In this document: piece after piece, positions 1-10,523 of the stretch
Position numbering within the stretch: the first letter of the stretch is position 1
How the letters are laid out: every line of letters starts with the position of its first letter
Assembly: GCA_020747015.1 (NCBI GenBank)
Contig: JAGTJM010000001.1
Coordinates: forward strand, 62,001-126,000
Direction of reading: 5' to 3'
Length of the DNA: 64,000 bases
Source of the DNA: Pyrenochaeta sp. MPI-SDFR-AT-0127
Taxonomy: Eukaryota; Ascomycota; Dothideomycetes; Pleosporales; Cucurbitariaceae
Translations under genes and position numbers: made by a program
The notes under the pieces: generated by a model
Told to the model about the DNA's origin: nothing
Database searches by the model: none
The model's input: the letters and a program-made list of their open reading frames with translations, nothing else

Positions 1-740
1 TCGTAGGAGCGCGAATGAGTTCAGGATAATTGTCTTTGTGGATGACGGTACATACACAAATGGCGCATCTTGAACCCAAGCTCAGCTTCAACAAAGTGAA
101 GGCGATTCAATCGGACAGTCAGCCGTAGAGGACAATTCCCAGAATCATATATCCCAGAGCAATAGCAGTTCCCGCGATGAGGTTCTGGTACAATACTAGA
201 AGATGCTTGAGTGGCAGGAATACTCAGATTGGTTGACTGACAAACCTCATGAACTGAAACTGATGCACTATTCACACCAAGCTACTCTTCCCCATACATT
301 CACATCAATGTCCAGCCTGTACTTCATGGCTTTTGGCGGTGATGTAAGCGGAGGCTGACTGTCTCGATCACACTCTATAACCACCCCACGAGAACTGCGA
401 AACGTTACGAAAACATATACGCTGCACACATACCAATTTGAACAATGCAAATTCTCGTCGACTTGAATCTGACCCTGTATGGCTCCGAATTTGGATACGG
501 TGCAGTTCATATGGCTCATATTGACCCCAATATCTCGATAAGATTCTCCCAGTCACGAGCGCCCCTAGCATCCAGAAAACTGCAGCCGAATACATATTCC
601 TACAATCAGCAGGCCATTCTCTAACTACCGACAGCGATGGTATCGGATGCATGAGGAAGCCTGGGTCAGCGCCAGACTCTTTCGGATGTTGGCAATATAG
701 CCTACAATATATCGCTACCAGATGACAGACTCTGTACTTG
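1..740. other. Left edge, no gene assigned
   Basis: Several overlapping minus-strand frames are open here, for example one beginning with an ATG near 597 that reads MYSAAVFWMLGALVTG and runs to a possible GTATGT donor near 443. I could not join these pieces into a convincing protein and recognise no family. Part of the stretch is the upstream region of the AA9 gene. Confidence 0.3.
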
Positions 741-765
741 CCAATCCCGCGGGGACGATATATAG
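741..765 (+). promoter_or_regulatory. Putative AA9 core promoter elements
   Basis: A CCAAT pentamer (741-745), a GCGGGG hexamer matching the SYGGRG consensus for the carbon repressor CreA/Cre1 (749-754) and an ATATATAG TATA-like box (758-765) lie in order about 90-115 bases before the AA9 start codon. The strings are read directly. Carbon-catabolite control is an inference, since CreA sites normally act in clusters and only one is seen. Confidence 0.4.
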
Positions 766-855
766 CAAAAGCATATCCACTTGGTAGCCGTAGCTGACAT
801 TGCAAGTCACACAAATCTTCGCCTCCGACACAGCGGAACTGGCACAGAGACCATC

Positions 856-1794
856 ATGAAGTCGATCGTCCTTACCATCACCACTCTTCTCCCTCTTGTT
901 ACATCCCACGCACTCTTTCAGCAGCTCTGGGTCTCTGGTGTCGATAAAGGTAGCACATGTGTGCGCCTCCCTGGCACAAACTACGCCTCCAACTCCCCCG
1001 TCTCCAGCGTCTCCTCCAACGACGTGCGCTGTAATGTCGGCGGCTCCAGAGGCGTAGCTGGCAAGTGTGCAGTCGCGGCTGGCGAGACTGTCACCGTGGA
1101 GATGCACCAACAGAACGGCGACAGAAGTTGCAAGAATGAAGCTATTGGTGGTGCACACTATGGCCCAGTGCTGGTGTACATGAGTAAGGTTGATGATAGC
1201 AGCAAGGCGGATGGAAGCAGTGGATGGTTCAAAGGTATGATAGTACCAAAAGCTGATAGGCTAAATCGCAAGGGACTAATGTTGAGGACAGTGTACGAGA
1301 ATGGATGGGCGCCTGCAGGTAAAGGAGCTGGAGATAATGACTACTGGGGTGTAAAGGACATGAACTCGTGTTGTGGAAAGGTTGATGTAAAGATTCCTTC
1401 GGATCTGGTTGCAGGCGACTACCTGCTCCGAGCAGAGGTGATAGCGCTGCATACTGCACAGTCAGCGGGTGGAGCACAGCTGTACATGTCCTGCTGTAAG
1501 TTTCCACGCTATTCACTTTTCTGGTTTACTTTTCCAAAAGATTTCCGAATTTGACATTTGGCAGATCAATTGACCGTTTCGGGCGGCGGCAGCAATAGTC
1601 CGGCAACAGTCAAGTTTCCGGGTGCTTACAAGGCGAGCGATCCAGGCCTGCAGATCAATATACATGCTGCTATAAGCAAGTATGTCGTCCCAGGACCGGC
1701 TGTCATTGCGGGAGGCACGACAAAGACTCCAAACACAGGTGCTGTGTGTGCCAAGGCCAAAACGATTAGAGCGTCGAATGATATGTTTGAGTAG
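856..1794 (+). CDS. AA9 lytic polysaccharide monooxygenase (GH61)
   Basis: Secreted copper enzyme that oxidatively cleaves cellulose or hemicellulose. Three exons: 856-1234, 1292-1495, 1565-1794, giving 270 residues. The ATG at 856 starts a signal peptide (MKSIVLTITTLLPLVTS), and cleavage leaves His as residue 1 (HALFQQLWV), the first copper ligand of the histidine brace. The second His is in GAHYGPVL, and the conserved QxYxSC segment (AQLYMSC) lies at the exon 2/3 junction. Splicing at 1235 restores the family motif WFKVYENGWAP; without it the frame reads through intron sequence. There is no cellulose-binding module or linker, and the length is usual for a single-domain AA9. The gene converges on GH105 at 4558-5697, and fragments of a second copy lie between the two genes. 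Confidence 0.9.
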
Positions 1795-1855
1795 TGGTAT
1801 CAGAGCGAGTATGCAGTTGTCTATAATGCATTATTCATAAACAAATAGCAGTGCT

Positions 1856-1882
1856 CTAGATGAAAGTCCTGAGAAATTCTCC
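1856..1882 (-). pseudogene. Stranded 3' tail of a second GH105 gene
   Basis: On the minus strand this reads GEFLRTFI followed by TAG, the same eight residues and stop that end the complete GH105 gene at 4558. The three base differences between the copies are all synonymous (TTT/TTC, CTC/CTG, ACT/ACC). It lies 61 bases after the AA9 stop, in the same convergent arrangement as at 4490-4586. It is too short to be a gene. I read it as the last remnant of a GH105 copy that once faced this AA9 gene. Confidence 0.7.
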
Positions 1883-1883
1883 A

Positions 1884-2050
1884 CCCGTCCTGGTGTATAT
1901 GAGCAAGGCTGATGATAGTAGCGAGGCAGATGGACGTAGTTGATGGTTCAAAGGTATACTGACATTCGAAGCTGGCAAGGTGGACTTGCGGGTGACTAAA
2001 GTCGAGAACAGGGTACGGGAATGGATGGACGCTGAATTAGAGGGGCTGTG
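1884..2050 (+). pseudogene. AA9 internal fragment (end of exon 1, intron 1, start of exon 2)
   Basis: Matches 1171-1335 of the complete AA9 gene. It reads PVLVYMSKADDSSEADGRS, then an in-frame TGA at 1941-1943 where the intact gene has Gly, then WFK and a GTATAC intron start in the same place. After the intron it reads YGNGW, where the intact gene has YENGW, and hits TAG after the sequence GGATGGACGCTGAAT. Start, N-terminal half and C-terminal half are absent, so it cannot encode an enzyme. It directly abuts the GH105 tail fragment at 1882. Confidence 0.8.
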
Positions 2051-2264
2051 ACGCCATTTTCAGACGCCTATCTTCCACCATCCCTCTCTAGCGCCACGGC
2101 CGTGGCTCGAGCACACGTCCTGATCTGGTTCCCTAGAGCGGGCCAGCATTCACACTCAAAATGAAAGGCATCGTGTCAAGCCACACTAGCATCATAAACG
2201 CGCTCGCGGTATGTCGGCAACATCACGTGAATGCTTGTTCACTATTTCCAGTATATCATCTACT

Positions 2265-4182
2265 CTAGAAAGCTGTAGAAAACGGCCATATTTCTATTAA
2301 TTCTTGTCTCTTCCGTCCCTGAGCCATTTGACCCAGGAAGAGCTCGAAGAGTTCACGATTTTGCTTAAGCTTCTCCTCGAAGTCTACTCCAGGGGGAATC
2401 CATCCCTCTGCATCAGTATCCAGGTACTCTTGTGCGAATCTTTGGATCTTATGAAACTCTTGGTACTGATCATAGTCCTGCCGATGAGCTTCGATTTCTT
2501 CGAGTGAAAAGTGGATCGGAGAACTTCCAGTGAATCCTATTTCATTCCATGACTGGGAGATGTGGATCAAGCAGTCTCGAAGTGGAACAATGCCATCTTC
2601 AAACGCCTCATCGCAACGGACGAAGAGTTCCTTGAATATACCATTGACGTTTCTGGCATTGTGTGCAAATTTATTGTTGAGAAAGGTGGCAGTTTCATAT
2701 GCCTTGGTCCTGTTCGCTTGTTTGAACTTATAGTTTGTAATCTCCCAGTCAACAGCATCAAGATCATCGAAGTTGTCTGGTATTTTGGGCTTTACGAGAC
2801 CAAGGGCATAGTCTGCGGGTGGCTCCAGAAACACCGGCCAACGAACTTGGAGGAAAGCTGGGCCGACGCCGATCGATTGCCAGTCAATTATGGAGACAAT
2901 TTTGGCCGGTTCGCTCTGAGATACAAAAATATTTCCCATATGAAGATCTGTGTGCCATAGCAAGGGAAAACCGAAGTCACAGAGGTGCGCATTTGTGTGA
3001 AGTGATTCCATGACTTTTGCTGCAGCCTCGAGGACAGCAATCCGTTGATTGAGATTTATAATAGGATGACATAAATTGTCGGGAGGAGTCTCAGTGATGA
3101 CACGATGCTTTTCACGACTAACTAGTGCGAGACCGTACTCGGCTAGGGTTCGCCCTATCATACTGGTGGTCAATTGAAGCGTTCAGGCATGGAAAATATA
3201 TGACAAACATACATGGGCCATTAATGTTGGTATTACGGCCGGAGAAATCAACTGGAGTGTGCCAAGCATGGTCACAAGAAGGACCAATGCAATATGCGCC
3301 CGGGGGGTCGATGGAAGAGTCCAGATGGATATACGACTTATCGTTATCGATCGACTCCGAGTGATAAAGATGACCCAAAGCTGGAAAGCGGATCCGCGCC
3401 ATCTCGCGTTCAATTTCCACGAGTTGATTTATGATGGACAGTCTAGCGAGACCACCGATATCCGACCAATTCTGGAAGAGCTGAACCCCCCGGGCCTTGT
3501 CCATGATGATGTATTCGGCACCAACAGGGTTTGAAGAATTAGAGTTCCAGGCTAGAACTTTTGGAGCAGGTATTGACGTGTGTTCTCTGACTATCTCATG
3601 TTAGACTGAGTCTTGCTTATCTTGCCTTTCATTCCTTACTATAGTCAAGGACGGCGACCTCGGATGCGGTAGTATAGTGAGGTGGACCAGCGTTGCGGCA
3701 TGGTATTTTGGCCACAATCTCAGTTCCATCTGCCCTTTTCATTAGCAGCGCTTTGCTGAAGCCGCCCTCTAGTTTTTCTATGGCTATCACTGGAGAAACA
3801 GATTCGCTTAGGGAGCCAACTAGCTCGCAGAGGCTGCTGGCGTCAAATCGGACATGGCGCTTCTTGCACTGGAATTCCTCGTCGATAAGAAACCTCCCGT
3901 TAGTATATTTGAACAGATCTTCTTGAGAGATGGATTTCCCTGATCCCAGATTAGCAACGATGGTACGCTGGGAGCAGGCTTATCTACCTCGGCAAGTGAT
4001 GGAGATTTGTCTTGTTAGTAAGGACGGGCTCTGAGCATTGCTGATGTAAGATTGCCCAATTCTTCTGGATAGACGATGCATACCGGATGGGGTTGGTGCG
4101 GGAGGAATGAGAATTGTGTTGGATTATAGATTTGGGAGCTGCGGGTTTGAGATTTGCGCGTGGACGCAATTTTGTTGCTCAT
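2265..4182 (-). CDS. AIM9-like aminoglycoside-phosphotransferase-fold protein
   Basis: Member of the fungal APH/choline-kinase-like family that includes yeast Aim9; the substrate is unknown and many members are mitochondrial. Predicted exons in order of transcription: 4084-4182, 3640-3967, 3213-3590, 2265-3154 (564 residues). The family marks are in order: FKYTNGRFLIDEE, the Gly-rich/Lys stretch EKLEGGFSKALLM, AKIPCRNAGPPHYTTASEVA, the catalytic loop WHTDLHMGNIF (Asp and Asn in place) and the metal-binding region IDWQSIGVGPAF. The 3155-3212 intron is placed to give NGPWRTLAEYG, which matches the family; a GTTTGT donor would shift this. The first exon and start (4182) are least certain. The frame is intact throughout, and the gene lies between two halves of a broken AA9 copy. 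Confidence 0.75.
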
Positions 4183-4350
4183 GCCATGATTTCAGACTGA
4201 GGCCCAAGGTCTAGTTGGTGTTTCAAGGACGGTTAGCTGTGATATGGTTCTATGGAAACCCAATAGCAGTAGCTGTTGTAGAGCTAGCGCCAAGACTTTG
4301 TAGACGCGCATAGTACATGACTTGGAGATGGAAAACCGAGCACTAGACAT

Positions 4351-4490
4351 CGACATGCTTATAAAAGTAAGTATGTCGTCCCAGGACCTGCCATTATCGT
4401 GGGAGGCACGACAAAGATTCCAAATACAGGTGCTCTATGCGCCAAGGCCAAAATGATCAGAGGAACGACCAAGCGTGTTTGAGTAATAGC
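4351..4490 (+). pseudogene. AA9 C-terminal fragment
   Basis: Corresponds to about 1661-1794 of the intact AA9 gene: the stretch encoding YVVPGP, GGTTK, PNT, CAKAK and the terminal TTTGAG stop region is recognisable, with several substitutions and a small indel. Similarity continues past the stop through the AAACAAATA trailer and into the 3' end of GH105 (to about 4586), mirroring 1795-1882. No start or N-terminal part is present. It is most simply the second half of the copy whose middle piece lies at 1884-2050. Confidence 0.8.
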
Positions 4491-4557
4491 ATCAGAGGCG
4501 AAAACGCGGTTGTTTGCAATGCATCAATCATTCATTCATAAACAAATAAGTAGCGCT

Positions 4558-5697
4558 CTAGATGAAGGTCCTCAGGAATTCTCCCAGCGCCATGATAGCC
4601 ATGGCCTGTCCATAGGGCATGCTGGTCAAGGCAATATCCTTGTAATGCTTCAAATCGTGTCCCATGGCCGTGCCAAAGCTGACCTCGAGCAGCTCGCCCT
4701 CCGGGTTGATTTTGCTAATGACAGCCTTGATGGCCTTGACCGCTGACTCGAGGTACACGTCACCGCTAATGTATCGTTTCCTCACCGCCTTCAACATGCC
4801 GTATGCGAATCCGGCTGTTGCCGAGGCTTCCTCGTAGCTGCCTTCTGAGACGGGGATGTCGAGTAGAGTGCGCCACATGCCGTTCTCGGCTTGTAGCTTG
4901 ACTAGCGCCTTGCACTGCGATTCAAGCACGCCGATGAGGAATTGGCGGAGTGGGTCTGTTTCCTTGAGATCGAGGAGCTCGATGAAATCTGGGATGGCGA
5001 TTGTGAGCCACGAGTTACCACGTGCCCACCGCGCTTTCGCAAAGTTGTGTCCGACCTCCAATGCTCCCTCCTTGTCCTCCCACTTCCAGCCGTGGTAGAA
5101 GAGACCCGTGGATGTGTCGAAGAGGTACTGGCAATGCAGCATAAACTGCCTCTTTGCCTCCTCAACGTACTCTGGGCGATTTAACGTAAGACCAATCTTG
5201 GCCAGAGGAAGCGCGCTCATCATGAGCGTGTCGTCCCATAATTCATCCTTGTTGAAGCTGTTGTAAGTCTCGTGTTGGAAGCCGCCAAACTTGGTTCTCG
5301 GCAAGCCATGCATCACCCACTCGGCCCACGTGTCCAGCCATGGCACAAAAGTCTTGTTTCCGGTCTCCTCGTACAAGTACGCCAACGTCAGAAAAGGGCT
5401 CATGGTGTTGATGTTCTTGGTGGTGCCCTTGCCCAGCTGCTTCTCGAACCAGCCCTTCATTATGTCGAGCGTGTCAGTGGAGCCGGTCAGGGTGTAGTAG
5501 TGCCATAGTCCGTAGAGGCCAATGCCATGTGTCCACTCCCAGCCGTCCCAGCCCTTGGTATCGATCACGCGGCCATCGTCGAGCTTGAGGAGAAACTCGC
5601 CGGTTGTGTCGTGGATGTTGATCAGGTTGTGAGTTAGCAGCTTGATGCTAGAGTCGATGTCGTCTCTCTTGAGACCATGAATTGTAAGGGTAGACAT
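4558..5697 (-). CDS. GH105 unsaturated rhamnogalacturonyl/glucuronyl hydrolase
   Basis: Removes the 4,5-unsaturated uronic acid left at the non-reducing end by pectin lyases, a late step of rhamnogalacturonan-I use. Single exon, 379 residues from the ATG at 5697 (MSTLTIHG); a longer frame begins only at a TTG. The family pattern is clear: GWDGWEWTHGIGLYG (49-63), HET at 142-144, WDDTLMM with the expected catalytic Asp (154-160) and ARWARGNSWL (222-231), set in the repeated helices of an (alpha/alpha)6 barrel. There is no signal peptide, so the enzyme is probably intracellular and acts on imported oligosaccharides, as expected for this family. The 3' end lies against the AA9 fragment. A PL4 lyase that would produce its substrate is at 25996. 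Confidence 0.9.
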   Translation of the reverse strand: MSTLTIHGLKRDDIDSSIKLLTHNLINIHDTTGEFLLKLDDGRVIDTKGWDGWEWTHGIGLYGLWHYYTLTGSTDTLDIMKGWFEKQLGKGTTKNINTMSPFLTLAYLYEETGNKTFVPWLDTWAEWVMHGLPRTKFGGFQHETYNSFNKDELWDDTLMMSALPLAKIGLTLNRPEYVEEAKRQFMLHCQYLFDTSTGLFYHGWKWEDKEGALEVGHNFAKARWARGNSWLTIAIPDFIELLDLKETDPLRQFLIGVLESQCKALVKLQAENGMWRTLLDIPVSEGSYEEASATAGFAYGMLKAVRKRYISGDVYLESAVKAIKAVISKINPEGELLEVSFGTAMGHDLKHYKDIALTSMPYGQAMAIMALGEFLRTFI

Positions 5698-6910
5698 TGG
5701 CGGGTGCAAGGGAGCTCGACGCGTCCCGTGAGGCTACAAGGTTAAGGCGGGGTAGCAGAAGGCGTCCTCTTGGAGCAATTGAAGCTGTGAACCACGTCGG
5801 CACGTGTTTTTGGAGCGAAGCAAGAAGTGAACGGGGAAGAGGAAACAGGAGAAGAAGAAGATGAAAAAAAAAGACCAAACGCGTAGCTGCAGCAGGCAGA
5901 ATATGTAATGTCACACGTGTGGTAGAGCGGGGCAGAGAAAGTTGGGGAAGCTCCAGGGCCCTTGAAGACAGAGATTGGTTCCAGAAGACGGTTGCAGCCA
6001 AGATCGTGCTTTGCTGCACCGAATCGTCCGTCTCTACACCGACTCCACGCTGGGCTGATGCTGGGCTCCACGTGGAGTCGCTCCAAGAAGTGGGTTGCTG
6101 GAACCGCGGCTGTGTCCTTCCATCCATCCTCAGCATGCCAAAAGACTCGGTTGATAGCCGCCGCAAGGACCCGAAGAGGAACACTTGCCGCATTCGCGCT
6201 ATCAGGGCCCGATACTCGTTGACTACTGTACCGATACCATCAAAGTCCGAGCAGTTGGCATCTCCAGCGACCATAGCCGACCTGGGTAAGCTTGTGTGGT
6301 GAGTTAGGCTCATCCCGGGAAGCAGCCCGCCACCGACTTTTGGGGCGGAGGAAATCTTCCACCACCCGTTCGAGCCCTGCTCCCGCACCTTCGCCTGATG
6401 CTCGCACGAGCTTAAATCATCCCACGCACATGGCCAATCCAACAGGAGCACCATTTCGGCCTGCTTTGCGCCGACAGCATTACTCTTGTTGGGTAATGAG
6501 CCAAGCTGGTGGCCGCTCCACATTGCTTATTTTTTCTGGGCCGCGTCTGTGCACTCTACACTCTGAGTGGCCGACACGACAGCGGGTTCAGCAAACCCTA
6601 AGGGCTAACGATTCAGAATGCGGGTCTGCCTTTTGGCGGTCGTCCGCGCGATCCTACGCTGGCCCTCGGTGGGGAGGATTGAATGGATGCTGCGGATGCG
6701 ACGTTGAGTCGAAGGCTTCTCATCCCAGGATTGCGGAGTAGCTTTGCCCACATGGGGTAGACTCGCTGGGGTATTGGGGTCAGGTCCTGGGGATGGGCTA
6801 CTGTTGATAGACTGGACATATATTCTGTCTGCTCATCGTAGTCCTGAGGTCTTCGTTCCTAACCTCCCTACATCCTCTACCACTGCCAGTAATCCCGCAG
6901 TGCCTCCAAC
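5698..6910. other. Divergent intergenic region GH105 / MFS transporter
   Basis: Holds the upstream regions of GH105 (minus) and the transporter (plus). A 291-codon minus-strand frame (5648-6523) overlaps the GH105 start in another phase and is rich in Ser, Arg and Leu runs without motifs; I treat it as chance in GC-rich leader DNA. The string ACATATATTC near 6817 is a possible TATA element for the transporter. Confidence 0.5.
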
Positions 6911-8678
6911 ATGGCCAACGAGAAGAAGACCAGCGTCGACGGTGTCCACACCTCGCCCGAGGTGGTTCACGACTCCCGTGACGACAAGAAGGACATTGCA
7001 AACGTCGAGCGTACCCTGTCTGCCGACGACCTAAAGACCGACCACGTCAATTACGACCGTATTGACAAGGAAGTCGCAAAGTATGCCGATGCCACTGCCG
7101 TCGAGATTTCCGAGGAGGACAACAAGCGGTTGAAGAGAATGATTGACCGACGTGTGCTTCCCATCATGGTCATCACCTACTTCCTGCAATCCTTGGACAA
7201 AGGTACCATGTCTGCTACTTCCATCATGGGCATTCGCGACGATATTCCCATCTTGAAGAAGAACTCAGTGGTAAGCACCAAATCTCTTCTCCAAACACAC
7301 AGAGCAGCTTAGTAACACATCCTAGTTTGGATGGCTCACCACCTGTATCTATCTCGCTGTCCTCCTCGTCGAATACCCCACCAACTGGATTCTCCAACGT
7401 GTGCCTGTCGCCAAGTACCTAGGAGCCAACATTCTAGCATGGAGTGCAGTCCTCTGCTGCCACGCTCTCTGCTTCAGCTTCCCATCGCTTGTTGCCGTTC
7501 GAACTTTGCTCGGTATCTTCGAGGCTGTTTGCCAGCCGGCTTTCCTCATCATGACTTCCATCTGGTACAAGCGAGACGAGCAAGCCCAGATTGTCACTTA
7601 CTGGTACATGATGAGTAAGTGATCATTAAAGGCTGCTTGTGAACTTCCACTAACATCTCTCCAGACGGTATGCAACAGATTGTTGGTGGCTTGTTGGCTT
7701 ATGGCTTCTCAAACATCCGTCACAAGAGCTTTCTTGCGAACCCTGGAAACGCACCAATCAGGTCGTGGCAGGCAATTTTCATCACCTACGGCGTCATCTC
7801 ATTCATTTGGGGTCTATGGGTCATCTTCAGACTGCCAGACAGCCCCATGCGCGCCAAGTGCTGGTCTGAGGAAGACAAGAAACTCATGGTTGAACGTGTC
7901 CGTTCCAACCAGACTGGTCTCCAGAACAAGAAGTTCCGTGCCTACCAATTCAAGGAGGCTCTCTCAGACCCCCAGACCTACTGCTACATGGGTATTCAAT
8001 TCTTCACCACTCTTCCCACCTCGGGTCTCGGTGCCTTCTACAACATCATCATCAAGGGTCTTGGATTCACCGTCTTGGAGACTCAGCTGCTCGCTATGGT
8101 TCTCGGTGTTGTCATCATTGCAACGCTCATGGGATCCGCCTGGATGACCAGGAAGACTGGTCAGAACCTCCTCACAATGGCCGTCTTCATGATTCCGTAA
8201 GTCGCTCCACACAATCTTGACGATTCTATACTTACTGTAAAATAGAGCTTTCGTGGGAACCATTGTTATCATGACCGTTGTGAACAAGAACAGCGCTACA
8301 CGAGCTGGCTTGCTCATCAGCTACTGGATCGTCTTCACTTTCTGGGCTGCTCAAGGTCTCGGAATGAGTATGCTTACCCGAAACGTTGGTGGCCAGACCA
8401 AGAAATCCGTCTGCATCACGCTCAATTTCTTCGCTTGGTGTGCAGGTAACGCCACGGGACCCAAGGTCTTCTTCGACAACGACCCCCGCTACCTCAAGTC
8501 TCTCGCCATCCATCTCGGCTGCTACTCTGCTCTGCTCTGCGTCATTGCCTTCCTGAGGTTCAACTTGACTCTCCGCAACAAGAAGAAGGACCGCGAGTTC
8601 GGAAAGGAGATCAACACCACCCATGGTTTCGATGATTTGACAGATCGTGAGAACCCTAACTTCCGCTACGTCTACTAA
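6911..8678 (+). CDS. MFS anion:cation symporter, allantoate/vitamin permease family (Dal5/Tna1/Seo1-like)
   Basis: Plasma-membrane proton symporter for a small organic anion. Exons 6911-7270, 7326-7614, 7665-8196, 8246-8678 give 537 residues. A roughly 85-residue hydrophilic N-terminus rich in Asp, Glu and Lys leads to the family start RRVLPIMVITYFLQSLDKG, with its conserved Leu-Asp-Lys. This is followed by twelve hydrophobic segments, including LGANILAWSAVL, the GIFEAVCQPAF segment and the central loop RLPDSPMRAKCWSEED, which is typical of Dal5-like carriers. All intron phases close cleanly. The 3' end converges on the M20 hydrolase. Substrate cannot be read from sequence: allantoate, nicotinate, pantothenate and small peptides are all carried by relatives. 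Confidence 0.88.
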
Positions 8679-9023
8679 GTCGTCGGATTAGGACGACGAT
8701 GTAATAATAGAAGAGTCCCTTCAGTGACCAAAGTTATATGGTTGTTGCTGCGATAGATAGCCTAGCAATTTATTAATCATGAAGGACCCGTATGTACGGT
8801 GTTCCTACCAGCCTCATCACTTACACTTTTGATTTTGCCTGTGTGTTCCGTGAATATGTGATTCCTCTCTCTCTCTACACCTTTTTAGCAAACAATATTC
8901 AAACACATTATCACTTCACTGTGCGTATGATCTCAAAAGATTGAAGAATTAGCAAAACGCCACCCAGCCATGTATAACGGGAATCAAGATAATTCGAAGC
9001 GATGTCTCTCGCAAATATACTAT
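8679..9023. other. Convergent 3' intergenic region with a CT microsatellite
   Basis: Contains the 3' ends of the transporter and of the M20 hydrolase. A (CT)6 run lies at 8865-8876. No open frame of note. Confidence 0.5.
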
Positions 9024-10523
9024 CTAAGTTCCCTTCCCCAAGACTGTCAATGCAGAAACAATGTAACCATCTGCGCCCACCTCCAGCGTAGGCTGGAGCA
9101 CCGGCGCAAAAAACGGGCTATGATTTCCCGGCACATCTTCCTTCAGTCGACCCTCTTTCTCGGCCTTGTCATAAACACTTGGATCCGTTCCGCCATACAG
9201 GAAGAAACAGCTTGGCTTGCCAATCGCAGTTGCCAGGATGCCAAAATCCTCGCTGCCTTGGAGACGAGCAATGTCGTTTGTGTAGCCGTGTTTCCCCACT
9301 TCGAAGTGCTGGGAGAATGACTCTTCCAGCGCATTGGTGACTGTGGCGTCATTGAACAGGAATGGGAATTTGGTTGTTTGGGTGAGTGAAGGCTGCTTGG
9401 GGTTTGAAGACGCAGCGGCTTCGGCGGCGATGATGGTTTTCACGCTGTTCAACACTGCTTCTCGGGTCTCGGGGCGTGCGGCGCGAATGTTGAGTTTGAG
9501 GTTGGCTTCCTCGGGGATAATGTTTTCGGCGTCACCAGCGTGGATGGCGGAGACGGTCACGACGGCGAAGTCTAGGGGGTCCACTTCACGGGCTACAACG
9601 GTCTGCAGACGCATGATAGTGGACGCGGCTTGCACTATAGGGTCGATGCCACGGTGCGGTGTTGATGCGTGTGCTTGTCGACCCTCAATTTTCAGTCTAA
9701 TCACGTCAGTTCAATACCGCTTCATACTTCGCTGGTGGCACTTACTGAAATGAATCCGCAGAACTGGCGATCAAACCATGTTTTGTCCCGATCACACCTG
9801 CACCGATTGTTAGCATTATGCCACTCTTATCACTGAGTGAAATCTTACCAGCCCTTTCAGGCATGACATGTGCTCCAACCACAACATCCGGCTGCGGCAC
9901 CTTGTCATACAAACCCCCATCTACCATACTCTGCGCGCCGCCTGCCCTCTCCTCTGCAGGTTGAAAGCACAAGATCAATGTACCACTCCACTCGTCCCGC
10001 GCTCTAAGCAGCGTCTCTGCCGCCACCAACAGCGCCGTGATATGCATATCATGGCCACATGCATGCATGAGCGGCTTCTCCACGCCGTCGACATCTTTCA
10101 TGCGGGCTTTGCTGGCATATGCAAGTCCTGTGCGTTCCTCAACGGGCAGTGCGTCGATGTCTGCTCGGAGGAGGAGTGTTTTACCAGGACCGTTTGTGAG
10201 CACAGCGGCTACGCCGTGGCCGCCTATGGACTGGGAAGGGAGAGAATAAGAATTAGTTGTGTATCACGTGTAGGCGAAGAGTAGAGTAGCGTACAGAGTG
10301 TATCTCAAAGGCATTGAACGTTTGAAGGTGTTTGACAATGGCTTCTGCGGTGGCCTTCTCCTGGAACGATAGCTCTGGGTGGGCATGAAACCATTTGTCT
10401 GAAATGCTCGTTAGCACCAATGTTTGCTGTCCTTTCCTACAAAGCTACTAGTATCTTACACAACTCCTCGTAAGACGCTAGATCTGGACGATGCGTTTTC
10501 ACGACCTCGCTGATTGAAGGCAT
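9024..10523 (-). CDS. Peptidase M20 family amidohydrolase (hippurate/IAA-amino-acid hydrolase type)
   Basis: Metal-dependent hydrolase of N-acyl amino acids or related amides. Five exons in transcription order: 10460-10523, 10295-10398, 9849-10230, 9746-9797, 9024-9696 (424 residues). The reading is WFHAHPELSFQE, then RADIDALPVEE, the metal site HACGHDMH (Cys114, His116), CFQPAEE (Glu149/Glu150), GAHVMPERAG and the dimerisation-domain segment GRQAHASTPHRGIDP, ending in the catalytic domain with GSEDFG and NHSPFF. The 51-base intron at 9798-9848 is in frame and reads through if retained, but removing it gives the expected RAGVIGTKHGLIASSADSFQ. No signal peptide, so cytosolic. It converges with the transporter, so a functional pair (uptake and hydrolysis of an amide) is possible but unproven. 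Confidence 0.88.

Noticed and set aside
2161..2214. ATG with MKGIVSSHTSIINALA followed by GTATGT, resembling a signal-peptide exon
   Set aside because: Slight likeness to the AA9 start, but no continuing exon was found and it lies outside the aligned fragments.
5648..6523. 291-codon minus-strand frame overlapping the GH105 start
   Set aside because: Same-strand overlap with a confident gene in another phase, biased Ser/Arg/Leu composition and no motif; best seen as leader DNA.
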